A stretch of DNA of 64,000 nt, from assembly GCA_019321725.1 (NCBI GenBank), contig CM033121.1:4836001-4900000 (forward strand). Reading direction: 5' to 3'. The notes beneath the pieces were generated by a model. The model ran no database searches, was not told the origin of the DNA, and saw nothing but the letters and a program-made list of their open reading frames with translations. Shown one piece after another: positions 50,768 to 62,928 of this stretch (its first letter is position 1; every line of letters starts with the position of its first letter). Source of the DNA: Paulownia fortunei (Eukaryota; Streptophyta; Magnoliopsida; Lamiales; Paulowniaceae). Made by a program: the position numbers and the translations under genes.

Positions 50768-53072
50768 TTAAGCAGCAGAAGGGGCAGGGATGTATGATAC
50801 TGCAGGTTCAGGCATGGAAGCCATGATTGATGGCCTTGAAAAGGTCTCTTCCCCTGCAACAGCATCTTCAGCCTTGTAATCAAGGGACGCATCGTCATAG
50901 ACATTCCACCATTTCTTGACAAGCATCTTGATGTCTTCTCTGTCCATGTTAGCTTCTTGGCCAGTGTACCTCCACGGCTTTGATCCCTAGTAGGATATAA
51001 AACCATGTAAGTGGAAGGAGTTATATATAAGTATCAATAGTCTTTCGAAAGACACAAGAATTTATGTAGGTTAGAGAAAGCTTACAGCAGCGCAGTAGTG
51101 AACAACTTGAACTTTGTCAAGTTCAACATTCTCTGGGTGGCGCCATAGCATCGCAAGAACAAGATTGTAAACCAGAGGAATTGGTTTGTAGATTGGTTGG
51201 AAGAACATATTCAAGAAATCCTGTCATTTAGGCATGAAAAAGAATTAAGAACTGATTGCATTGCCTCACTATGTTTCATTTCTTTCTATTGATAGTGATG
51301 GTTGGCTCGACTGAATTGGTACCCATGCCAGTTAGAAATGAAATATCTATGCATTCATTTTATCGTTGTCTTGTCAATATTGTCATTGTCATTACATCAT
51401 CATCTCGTATAATAACGTCTAAAGAATTTTTTGTCAGTTGTTTCAAGTTGCACTGCGCATACAAATCAAACAGGCTAATCCTCCAAAGCAAATTTCAACA
51501 ATTGTTGAAAATTGTGCTAAATGACATGCATGTATCTCTATCAGTTAGATATGTACAAATTCTCTATATGGTTTAATTTTCACAGCTTACGAATGGTGAG
51601 GGTTTAATTGAACTCAAAGCATTCTATACTCGAAACAAGACATAGCTTACCTGCTCTGCAAATGGTGTTGGTGCGGTGATCTGCAGAGTTTCAAGAAGGT
51701 TTTCATATGTGGTCTTGCTAGGCTCAAACACAAACATCCCAGCATTGAAGTAGAGTGGAGGAGGGGAGCCCATCTCAGCAGGCCAAGTCACCTTATTTGG
51801 GCACTGTTGGCAGTATCCAATGGAGAACTGTGGTGAGTGGCTCCATGTCTTTTCGCAGAAACAGTCCATTACGGCATAGAAGTAGCCATCAGGGGTGTCG
51901 AGGAGGTGGTCGATGTTTTCATAAACTTGTATGTCTGCATCAAGGTACACCATCTTGCTGTACTCCTCAAACTGTAATTATGCAAAAAACCATCATTCAC
52001 CAAATTGTTGAAAATTTTATAAAAATAAAGTTTCCTTATATGCGACATATCAATCAGGCCTATTTGAAATCCTCTCTACCAGAGAATTTGATGCCAGTAA
52101 CTGTATGTTGATTGTAAATGTGGGCTTCTCTTACATATAATATTTGTTGTGCTGTGCTTATATCACATAAAAAGGAAATATCTTGTCCAGGTTAAAGAGG
52201 GAATAACATTCGTACAGCTGAAGATTTCTTGTCTTCTTTCTTTTACTGTTAACCCTTTCTCTTGTCTGGGCCAAGGAATGTACTGACACTAATCACAACA
52301 GCAGTCATAGAAGTGTTCTTGGTTGCATGACAGCATCATATGTCTCTTCTCTTGGGATCCTTCAGTTACTATTGCCTTTCTTTGTTAACGAAAACGAATA
52401 TAAGTACTTGACTCATCCCAAAGTTTTAGATTAAATATTAAAAATGTTAAAAGTTTTATGCATGTATACTTTCTACAATTCAGAAGTAGTGATTTGAAAA
52501 ATAAGCAACTATTCAAGGAAATGAAACAATATTTATCGATATCCCAAGTAAGGCGTCAATTTTTCGGATATGGTACTTTGAAAATGAACGACGATCAATA
52601 ATTTCTGCATGAATGAGATATGATTGAATAACATCCTTGTAACGAGTTCATACTTATTAGCTAGCTTCCTTACTTTCCATATGTAACTATGATTTGCAGT
52701 CATGTGTGTGTGTGTGTGTGTGAATAAGTTACTTACATTCCATATGCGAAGCTTGGAGTAGTTGATCACATAGTATGCCATGGCAAATTGAATCTGGTTC
52801 TGTGGTGGATATATGGGCTCAATCTCCCTCACAATGCAACCTTGTGACCTCAAGAGCTCGCGGTGTTCCTCGGGAACATCAGGCAAGATAGCCACCACAA
52901 GAGGGTAAGCACTCTTCACCTTTCTCAAACCCTTAGCCAACCCAACAACTCCTTTAACATAATCACCATTACCAGCTAAGAATGTAACAAATGCTTTTTT
53001 TGAGTAGCCTGCATCGATGGCTGGGATTTTCCCAGTGCTAGGGAAAACTTCTACGGGTACGACTGGGGCCAT
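50768..53072 (-). CDS. GolS: Galactinol synthase (GT8)
   Basis: This enzyme transfers galactose from UDP-galactose to myo-inositol to make galactinol, the committed step to raffinose-family sugars used in stress protection and phloem transport; it is cytosolic. Four exons on the minus strand: 53072-52737, 51971-51651, 51220-51086 and 50986-50768, all GT-AG and in frame, 336 residues, the usual length. Features: N-terminal KKAFVTFLAGNGDYVKGVVG; MVYLDADIQVYENIDHL, whose DAD (residues 123-125) is the metal/UDP-binding DXD of GT8; the Cys-rich CFCEKTWSHSP...YCQQCP; PLYFNAGMFVFEPS; FFQPIYKPIPLVYNLVLAML; HYCAAGSKPWRYTGQEANMD; and the hallmark hydrophobic end APSAA. The 765-bp first intron starts next to a (GT)n repeat. 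A TATA box and an ABRE-like site lie upstream. Which GolS paralogue this is cannot be told. Confidence 0.96.
52702..52722. repeat. GT microsatellite in GolS intron 1
   Basis: About ten GT units inside intron 1, only 14 bases downstream of the 5' splice site at 52736 in transcript sense, where the RNA carries the complementary (CA)n. Confidence 0.85.
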
Positions 53073-53219
53073 TTTTTCTTTCTTTGTTGTCTTTGAGAGC
53101 TTATTCGAAGATTTCGGAGTGTTTTGAGGAGTGATAGGAAAGTAAAAGTAGCAACACTTAGGAAGCTGCCAACCTTACTTTGCCTTTGTTCCTGAGCTTC
53201 AATGGCAAGCCTCCGTCTG

Positions 53220-53228
53220 TTTAAATAG
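53220..53228 (-). promoter_or_regulatory. Likely TATA box of galactinol synthase
   Basis: CTATTTAAA on the minus strand, about 150 bases upstream of the ATG, implying a leader of roughly 120 bases. It is the best TATA match in the region. Confidence 0.5.
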
Positions 53229-53693
53229 AACTCAAATGACATGTTCATGCATTCCAAATTTACTCCAAATGAAATTCAAATAAACAGAAATATTCTCTTT
53301 TTTGTTGCTTTTCTAATATTTTTTAAGTAAATGTATAAGAATTTATGTGTGAAAAGTCATGGAGATGTGTGTGGAGAGAATGAATGAACATTATTTGTTC
53401 TTTCACCTTACCATTCATTCATCTAGCCTTATCACCAGGAGGAACGGCTCAGATTTAACAGGTTTAAGTCATATTCATTTGGAAATTGACATCATTTCAA
53501 TATATTATTCCTAACTTTTTATTTTTCTTTCTCTTTTATGGTATTTTCCTAGAAATTTTCTGAAGGAAATTAAAAGCATGCAAAGACAAGTGAAATGAGA
53601 GGGGCATGGAGTGGGGGTGTGTCATTGTCTTCGTGGAATATATATTTAGAAAGAATGGAGGTAGGATCAAAAATACTAAATTGAATAGTCGAC

Positions 53694-53700
53694 CCACGTA
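53694..53700 (-). promoter_or_regulatory. ABRE-like ACGT element
   Basis: TACGTGG on the minus strand, about 620 bases upstream of the galactinol synthase ATG. ACGTGG cores bind ABA-responsive bZIP factors. Many GolS genes respond to drought or ABA, so a role is plausible, but a single core is weak evidence. Confidence 0.3.
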
Positions 53701-54468
53701 GGCATTTGGAATTAGAATTAGGTATTTGCAGGTATTTATGTTTTTTTGTGATAGTAGTGATCTTGTTTAATTCTCCAATGTGGTATACTCTAAAAAGGTG
53801 ATTTGTTTATTTTTTTTAAATAAAAAAGTAAACAATCTATTTTTAACAACAAAAAAAAAGCATAAAATCGATTTGTGAAGAAGATACAAGTTAAAAAAAA
53901 AAATAGATCTAGCTAATGATGATTAGTGTCATTCATAGGTAGGAATCTAAGAAAGCCTTTTATTTGTAAGGTTTAGTGAGAAAAACTTGCACTTTTGATC
54001 AATAAATCTGTTTAAATAAACTTGCACTTTTGATCATTAAATTTGTTTAATTACAATCTTGTGATATTAAAAGTATAATTTTCTCGATTTAGTGACTTTT
54101 AATTTGGCTATGAATCCCTAATTATTAATATGATATTAAAGACCATTATGCACTTTTTATTGTGAGATACAATTTCTTTTCTTTTCTTTTTTCCTTTTTT
54201 CACGGCACCCGGGGTAAACTCATATTAATGGATTATCTAGTAACATAAAAGGTCGTCTTTTTACCTAATGAATATGGTTGAGAAAATAAAAAAATTCTAT
54301 GCTATCTCTGTACGCTCCTGTTGCACTTAAAAAATTAGACAAGCATGTGTGAGCTCTACCTCTCCTACTCCAATTGCTATGGAATTCTCCTTGGGAAAAT
54401 GTGTTGTATTTAGCACTATAAGGCAGCCATCCATCCATTCATATTTTGGAGCACTTTTTTCCACTTAA

Positions 54469-54547
<79 letters not shown>

Positions 54548-57500
54548 TCAAAAGTTTTAAAACCTTTGGAAGAGATGAGTTTTACCTCAAGCTTAGTATG
54601 AATATATGTAATCAGATTTTATGAAAAGTGAAGAAAAATGATGGATACGAATCGATGACGGTGACTATGGAGTGATCCTTTGCCACCCGCTCAAAAGAGG
54701 GGAGGGAAATAGAATTTACAGGTGGAAAAACCACCACAGAACGCGGCCAAGGTGGCGCTGTGCCTGGGGGCACCTTTCAGAACCCGGCTATGAGGTGATG
54801 CTTCTCAAGAATGCTTCCACACAATTTTTTATTTTTTTTTTGCAAATCTTTTTATTGTGAATAAATGATTGTGTTAATTTTTCGATATAAAATTATTTTC
54901 AAGAAAAATTGATTCACTAAATTGGAGCGTTATTTAAATTCTGAATAAAATATTGACGTCATGCATAAGTGATCAATGAAATGGTAATTTATCATCGTTC
55001 AATGAATAAAGACCATACTATGTGTTTGTAGCGCATATAAACAAGAAATTATAGTATTTGCTATATTGATTGTTTAAAAGTGATTCATTGTATGTCTCGA
55101 AAATTAGATTTTTTGAACCTTGATTTAATTAACGTTCAAATTGGGATTCTTCCTTGTATATATAAATTTAATGAGACTACCCTCTTAATAGAAATAAAAA
55201 AATACGTAATATGTAATTCTAGTCTCCCGAGTAGATACCAAAGAACTCTATGAATTTAAAATATGTAAAAAAGTGAAGAGTTCACTTCTTTGATAATTAT
55301 CCACCACCGTGATGAGTAAAACATATTAATAATTATCCACCACCGTGTACGTAATTCAATTAGAATTGTACTTGTAGTCGAATTTGATTTGAAATATGTG
55401 GACGACATAATTCTATGTATATAAAATGTATATTCGATCCATTTTCTTTGTGTTTATGTGCCTGACATTGATTTTTTTTCAAAAGATTATTGTAAATTAA
55501 CTTATTATCGCAAATAGTCATGTGATTAATAATGTGGCTAGCAATTTTTCCCAAGAGTATTAATGATTGAGAAGAAACAACAATCAATTTGCTTATTCAA
55601 GCAGCTAAGGTTACTATATATGATCATCGTTATCATCATCCTTGTCCTACTATTGCTTTTAGCTATATATACATATATGCCCTTAAGATTACCTTTCTTG
55701 ATGTATGCGTCATTGAACATTGAATCAAGCATCTTTTACTATCATCATGGACCAATAATGTTAAATCATGCTGTAGATCAGATGATTATATCTTGTTCTC
55801 ACCTTGAATGGTTGTGGCCCCTCAAAGGTAGTCTTGAGTTACAACAAATTAATTAATTAAAAAGAAATTGTAATTTGGAGTCATGTTAATTAATTAAATT
55901 TTAGATATGCTTAATTTTAAATATTAGTGGAGCCATTAAACATGATTTCAAATGAGTTTTGAAATCATCACAGATACGTGGGCTCTTTCTAAATATCATA
56001 TGGATGTATTTTTTTTTTTTTTTAATTCAAGAAAAAGAGAAGGGACAACAAGATTTGAACATAATCTTATTTATAAAAAGTGAGATCAAGTATTATCATT
56101 TGTTGGTTGGACGTGATAATATTGAGACTTTAAAGACTTGGGTCATTCTAAAATAATCCAGCCATTTGTTCTCTTGCAGATGTCAAGTATCATTTCTTCA
56201 TACCAAAAAGACACAAAAAGAAAAAATGAAAAAATGATAGGTCAAGAACTTTATTATTTTAAATAGGTTTATTTAGGTCCAAGTAAAAATGTGAGGGGAC
56301 AACCTAAAATTAGGTATTGGAGTTGCAGTATACATCAGCAACCAAACTTATACAATTTAGTATTACCTTCCAATATTCTACCTGGAAAATCTTGATTCGA
56401 TGTGATCATACTTTGTTTGTCAATCCTTTATCATAACTAGGACCACTAAAGTTCTCATTAACTATATAGGTAAAAAGAATTTAAAAAAAAAAAAAGTAAC
56501 ATTTCTTACTCAACATTTTCTAACCCCTTTTTTACTAGATAATTAGATTATCCTTTAGAGTTTATTACAACCTTAATCGGTAAAACTAAATCTTCATTGT
56601 GTACGTGGAGTTTAGGATTAGGTTCTCTTTATAATTATGCACAAATAGTTCTTCATTTCTTTGTTATCCCTCTCTAAAAACACGAAAAAGAAAAAGAAAA
56701 CAAGCTTACACGTAAATGTGACATTTTAAGTAATTTTTAGGGGTTGTCGATATTAGTAGATTTCTATAGATCTTGATTGTAATCCCATGTGATGGATAAT
56801 TATGATTTTTAACTTATATGAGTTTTCGAATCAGTAGATTTCTACAAATCTTGATCGACCATTTTTAAAGCCCTAGATGATGGATAATTATGATTTTCGA
56901 TTTCTGCAAGTTTTGAGACCTGCCAAGAAAAGCCACATAATTAAGAAACAAGTGAGAAAATTTGCTTTGAATTTTTTTGTTACAAGGTGATTTCTACAAG
57001 AATTGAACAGTGAAAAAGGGGCCCACATAAGGAAGGGGCTAGTTTACCTTATTTGGTTTCATTTGATACTTGACTCCAAATCCATGATACTATATTTATT
57101 ACAGTGAATGGTTGACGTTTTCTGTAATGTCACTATTTTTTCTGTTTTTATCACATTGTTCTGTCAATAGCTATTTTGAAGGCAAGAAGACTCCAGGCTA
57201 CCCAAGATTCATTTTATTAACCCAAACCAAACCCGAGTGACTTGCTTTTGAATTCTTAGAGCCAATCCATAATTTTAGGTTGATTGCAAGTTATGACTTT
57301 ATGACCCTTTTTTCTGCCGTTAAATAGGGGTTGAAAAACAATTCAAAATACTTGATATTTGAGTGGACATCGATTGTAAAAATTTATTTGAATTCAAATA
57401 CATTTTTTTTATTTAATAACATTTAAAGCTTGATTCGATATTGATTTGTATTCAATTTGATTAAAATTTATTCAAAATCGATTCGATTAATAATTTTAAT

Positions 57501-60500
57501 AAAAAATTTAGCAAATTTGCATAGTAATATATTATGCTCGATTTGATTCATTTACATACGTGTCTACTCATGTATTCACATTCCAGCAAATAATATCTTA
57601 AGGAGTTGATTTCCAGATTTCTATATAACTTATATAATTTCCATTGAGAGATTAGGTGTCATACCACAAGTGCTTGGTTTTCCCTTTTAGTTATCTCAAG
57701 GAAAAAGAAAGAATGATGCACCAAAACAGATATTCCTAAAGCTCGAATATACAACTTTATATCAAAGCAAAAATCGAATACCATCCTTCCCAAGTGGAAT
57801 GCAAAGGATAAATTCACAATTTAATGAAAATTAGTCCATTAAAAAATTCTAATAATTCATATATAAAAGAACTCAGGTTATATTTGCATATATAAATTTA
57901 AATTTGAGATAAAGATTTAAAAAAAAAGATTTCAAACGATGAAAATATAAGTAATAACGATTGAAAAAATTGCTTAAAATGAATGTAAAATAATTTTAAA
58001 ATTCATTATAATTTAAAATTATTTAAATATGTTAATATACATTTAAATTCATTATCTTTTAAATATTTTATCAAATCCTTGTGGGACATAAAACTATAAT
58101 AAAATGCCATGTTGCTAACCGTCTTCAAAAGAATCTCACTTTTTTTCTCAACTTGAGTCTAATTGGAACCTTACCTTTGATTCATTTAAATAGAAGTGGT
58201 CCTTGAAACACTTGCAAGGGGATGGATATACGTTGTGCTTTTTTGTATATTCGTCTTACCTAATTAAATAAATAAATAGAATAATTCACGTATTTATGTA
58301 AATTAGATTATTATTTTATTTTAATTAAAATAAATACGAATATAAAAAAATAATTTATTGATTTATATTTTCATAGAGAGCCATTTTCGACTTCATATAT
58401 GTGTGGACCAAAAATGGGAGTACGTTATTAGCTGTTCATAAGTAAAGACGTGTTTGGATGGACGTGCATGCATTGCAATCAGAATTAATGAAATGACAAA
58501 TTTACCCAAAAAGGACAAAATAATGAATTGACTTTTGCATTAAGTGAATTGGAAGTGGGGGTGGGGGGTGGGAATCTGATTCCCACTCTTAACTTTGGGG
58601 ATTCAAAGAAATTGGTCCCTTTTTCTTCAAAGTCCACTTCTCAAATCTGGTACATACTATACACTAACAGCATATACTCTCTGGGTCCCAAATTTAGTGT
58701 CTCAATTTTCTTTTTGAGTGATTTTAAAATATTTCAAAAAAAAAAAAAGAATTTTATTTTTTAAAATATTCCATAATTAAAGTATCGATGCTATATCATT
58801 AACTTTCAACTAGGTTTTTTTAAAATAATAATATAAATATATATGATCGTCTTAATTAGCGAAAATTTAATAAATTAAGTTCAAAAAATTTATCCGAATT
58901 ATGAGTCGGAACAAAGATAAGATTGAATAGGTCAAGTTCATGATGTCCACAAGACAACAAACAAATTAGACTCTAATGTTTAAGTTTAAGTCTACTAGAA
59001 CATGTTCCAAATCACGAATACTCTCATATTAATATTATAAATATTCTCAACTTTTATTTACGGAATTTATTATATACTCAACTGCTTTCAAATTATCTGA
59101 CTTTCATTGACCTATTTCAAAACTGACTTGAGTGTTTGAAAAGATTTCACCAGGTAACAAATACTCTAATGATTTTTTTATGACGCAGTTAGTGACTCAT
59201 GTTACAAGTGACTTCTAATTATAAATTTTTAAGAAAAAAGTAATACTATATGAATAAATAAGATTTATGATATCATTATTAGTCGAAACTTCGTTTTCAG
59301 TCAAAATAGACCCATTTATATTGGACAGGTATGTGTGTGTCGTTTTTGTGAAGTTAAGAAATGTGGAGTGGGATTGATTTGCCAAAAATGTGATTGGGAA
59401 GGAGCTTATTTATGTGTGTACATAACAAAAAGGCATCACACAACCTCATACGTCGTCTGGGATCTTCTGGTCTATGGCCAACTGGATCTGCTTTGACTAG
59501 TATAATTTTTTATGGTGAATCAAGTAGAAAATAGGTAATTTTAAGTTGAAAAATATCTAAGATCTATTATTTAATTATAAAATCCGAAGAAAATAGATCA
59601 TTTTTATATATAATCAGTTTTAAAAGATAACATTGGAAGCTTCGACGTAATTTCATTAATTATTGATTTTTCTTTCCTGCTACTTTTACTAGATTCTGAT
59701 ATAATAGATTTTTGAAATAATTACTTTTTCTTAACACACAAAAAATTAAATTGATTAAAGTGTCACCAAATAAATTCTATAGGTTTCCCCAAATAATTTT
59801 ATCAAAATCAAATGAGTCGTTAAGCCCTTGCTGAAATGAAAATTTTAAGTAAACAGAAATAAAAATTTTAAAAATAAATTGGTTTTGCTTGCTCTTTCTT
59901 TCTTAGCTAAGTTTTTTTTTTTTTTTTATGGGTTTAAAACTGAATACAATACATATTTAAAAGTAATGAGTGTGAGAATCAATTGTAAATATGTTATTGT
60001 ACATGAATTTAATGAGGATTAATTTCTTTTAACATATAAAAAATTCTATAATTTTACAAAATACTATGATATATTTGTTGTGTTATGTACAAAATATTAT
60101 TGATTTCGACTTGTCACATATTTTTTGTCGAATAATAGTTCCTCTTGAAATGTAGCCTCAACAAATATCAATCCATTAAAGAGCTCCCTAAGATTAGCTA
60201 ACTCTACGGATATTTTGGGAGCACACTTTATCAAGGTGGGACCATCGAGGAAACATGCGCTGTAAAGAAAAATAATATTAAAAAAATATTAAGTGGTGAG
60301 ATATTAAAATTGTATGATATATATATTGAATAATATTTATATTTATTTTATTTTGATAATAATTTTTAAAAATTTAATAACAAAAAAATAATTTCTAAGT
60401 TGTTATTATTAACAATTAGTTATTTAAAGTGTTAATAAAAATATAGTCTATTGAATCATTATCATAATTTATATCATTGTTGTAACATCTTATACTCGTT

Positions 60501-61933
60501 AATTATTAATAATGATAATTTAATTATTATTATTATTGTATTAGTGAAGTTATTGTTATAGCAAAATAAAATATATATAATTAATAATAAATTTTATATT
60601 CAATCACTTAACTTGGTTGCCATCTTTTAGACGTTGTGGTGAGGTAGTCTCCTACCCAAAATCAACTTACAATAGTAGGGCGCTTGGCTAAATTATTAAA
60701 AAAATTTTTATAAATTCTTATATTTTATAAAATATTTGTGAAACTTTAATTATTTTATTCAATTATTTTCTTGCTTTCAACCATAGTGGGGGTGTTAAAA
60801 TATAAAATCAGATTTAATTGATAATATGAGAAATATTTAAGTGTCATAATATGACTCTATAATGGTATGATCGAATTGATTTCCACCATTTGATTTTTAT
60901 CACATATCAGAGTAATGTAATCTTCAAGAAAGAAATATAAAAGATTTAGTTTTTTGGACATTTATTCCGTGAACTATGTGACTCCCCCTCTGTAATTTTT
61001 TTTTCTTTACAATTCAAACCTTATTAACACATTGGATTTTGCCAAGAAAAAATGATAATTTTTTCTTATTATTTAGAATAAATAGTTCAGAAATAATTGA
61101 AATCAAACATGCCTTTACTTGAAATAATTGGTGTCACAAGTTTTTATACTTCATTTTTTTCAAGTTTTTTAGCATGATGAAAGCTGTAAAAGTAGTTTTT
61201 TTTTTACTTTTTCTTTTTCTCAGAAGCTGTAAATCTTTTTATACGTGGGGGTACATTCAAAAGAATAAAGTTGGTAATAGTAAATCGATTTTTGAAAAAC
61301 AAGAAGATTTGGATGGATTTTTGTCTGCATGGAATGTTTTTTTTTTATATTCTTTTCAACAGATGAAGCATTTGGAAAAGCTTGGCAAGAGTTTGAAATA
61401 ACCCATTGACAATAAATCTTTTGGGGAACATGGAATTAGCAGAGTTTTTCTTTTTACTGTTTCTTTTCTTTGTAATTTTAACTTTTTCGCCATCTATAAT
61501 TTCCTTTTTAAGCCACAAAATTAGAAAATAATACACATTCTTTCATAGTCTTTCATAATTTTATTATGATAAGAAATATATTTTATTTATGGGTTAATGA
61601 TATATTTGCCTAAAAAATTCAAGGGTTTGATTGAACTAATTATAATATTGAACTAATAAAATCATCTAGTCATTGGTGTTCCACATCTTCACCAAAAAAT
61701 GAATTTTATTGGGTCCATATCAGAGATAATAAAGCAGTCGTTGCACCATTCCTGCAGATTTCTGCTTATATGACAAGAAATTTTGCTACCTTAGGCCAGT
61801 TAATGCTACTGTCGCCGTTTTACTGAAATTATGAGCAACTCTTAAATAACAACACTAATTCCCTAGCTTTATAAGAAACAATCAAAGAGAAAGATAGGGT
61901 GGGGAGTTTAAGGAGTGAAACGAGCCGCACTAG
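53701..61933. other. Gene-free right-hand interval
   Basis: AT-rich intergenic DNA without a supported gene. It contains the TA/TG microsatellite at 54472-54546, a less AT-rich island at about 54645-54800 of unknown nature, and eroded AT-rich repeats (57350-57550, 57850-58080). A short G-rich stretch (58554-58571) occurs near 58.5 kb. Open frames are short and low in complexity. Confidence 0.45.
54472..54546. repeat. Compound TA/TG microsatellite
   Basis: About 17 TA units run directly into about 20 TG units. It lies in intergenic DNA upstream of galactinol synthase and would be a highly variable marker. Confidence 0.97.
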
Positions 61934-62252
61934 TCTATTCGTTTTCCATTAGCAAGCTCGATCTACCAACCTTTAACCTAAGTTGGGGCGAAAATTTCAA
62001 AATTACAATTTCAAACCTTTCTCTAATAATAACGTAAGCTATTAGTATAGCACAACTAGTAATGAAAAGCCAACAACTTAGGAGCAAATTTGTCTATTCG
62101 TTTTTCATTAGCAAGCTACAATCTACCAACCTTTAACCTAGGTTGGGGCGAAAATTTTAAAATTAAAATTTCAAACTTTTCTCTAATAATAACATAAGCT
62201 ATTAGTATAGCGCAACTGGTGATGAAAAGCCAATAACTTAGGAGCAAATTTT
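61934..62252. repeat. 159-bp tandem duplication
   Basis: Two direct copies (61934-62092 and 62093-62252) starting TCTATTCGTTTT(C/T)CATTAG and ending TTAGGAGCAAATTT, about 90% alike by eye. Each copy includes GGGGCGAAAATTT, CTCTAATAATAAC and a TATAGC(A/G)CAACT block that resembles a tRNA-type A box. The array abuts the SINE at 62278. Confidence 0.9.
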
Positions 62253-62277
62253 GGCTTGATCCTTTCTTCTTATTAGT

Positions 62278-62602
62278 CCCGGAGCATAGCTCAACTAGGG
62301 GAACAATTGACTGAACTTGCTACCAGCGGCAGGGTGGGGGTTCGAATCCTGGTGGGAACCTGCGGATGCATTTCAGTATGGAGCAATCACTGGCTGTCAG
62401 TGGGATCCTGCGACTGAGGTGTCTCGAGTGATCACTGTGTGTTGAACCCCTTGTGCGCAGAAGTGTACAGTTTTTGTTGAGAACCTAGGTGTTGGTTGAG
62501 GCATATCTCGTGATTTACCTCTTTTAAGTGATAGGGACATGTGTTTAGGAGGTTCAGAATTAGTTCGACGTAAGTGGAGAATCTGGATTATTCAAAAAAA
62601 AG
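62278..62602 (+). mobile_element. tRNA-derived SINE, well preserved
   Basis: The head has a pol III A box (TAGCTCAACTAGGG, 62287-62300) and a perfect B box (GGTTCGAATCC, 62339-62349) at tRNA-like spacing. About 250 bases of tRNA-unrelated body follow, ending near an A-rich TTCAAAAAAAAG. A truncated relative lies at 29945-30095. It is not a functional tRNA: no acceptor stem closes around the boxes and the sequence continues well past the expected end. Target duplications are not clear. Confidence 0.8.
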
Positions 62603-62881
62603 ATAGAATTGGAATTATATATAGGGGCTATTGTCATATGTATTCTTTGAGAGAAGTTTTATTCTTTTGATGCAAATAAGTTGGAAAACTTTATTTGTGA
62701 AGAAAATAATATATAGTCTTAACTAAAATTATAATATGCTCAAATATGTTTAAATTTCTTCTAATTTTATCAAAACATCAGCTTTTGTTTTTCTTCACTT
62801 TCCGTGCTTTTTATACGCATACAACACATAATTACGTACTTATATTGATTAACATACAAAGAGACATAAGTATATATGTCT

Positions 62882-62928
<47 letters not shown>

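Noticed and set aside
53051..53257. Open frame overlapping the galactinol synthase leader
   Set aside because: It covers the 5' leader and TATA box in another frame and has no family motif; a shadow of the promoter and leader.
55563..55856. 97-codon frame with a hydrophobic stretch
   Set aside because: The hydrophobic part comes from ATC/ATT-rich low-complexity DNA; no partner exon or homologue is recognised.
62280..62350. Possible tRNA gene
   Set aside because: A and B boxes are present, but the ends do not pair into an acceptor stem and the sequence matches a second dispersed copy beyond the tRNA part, so it is a SINE.
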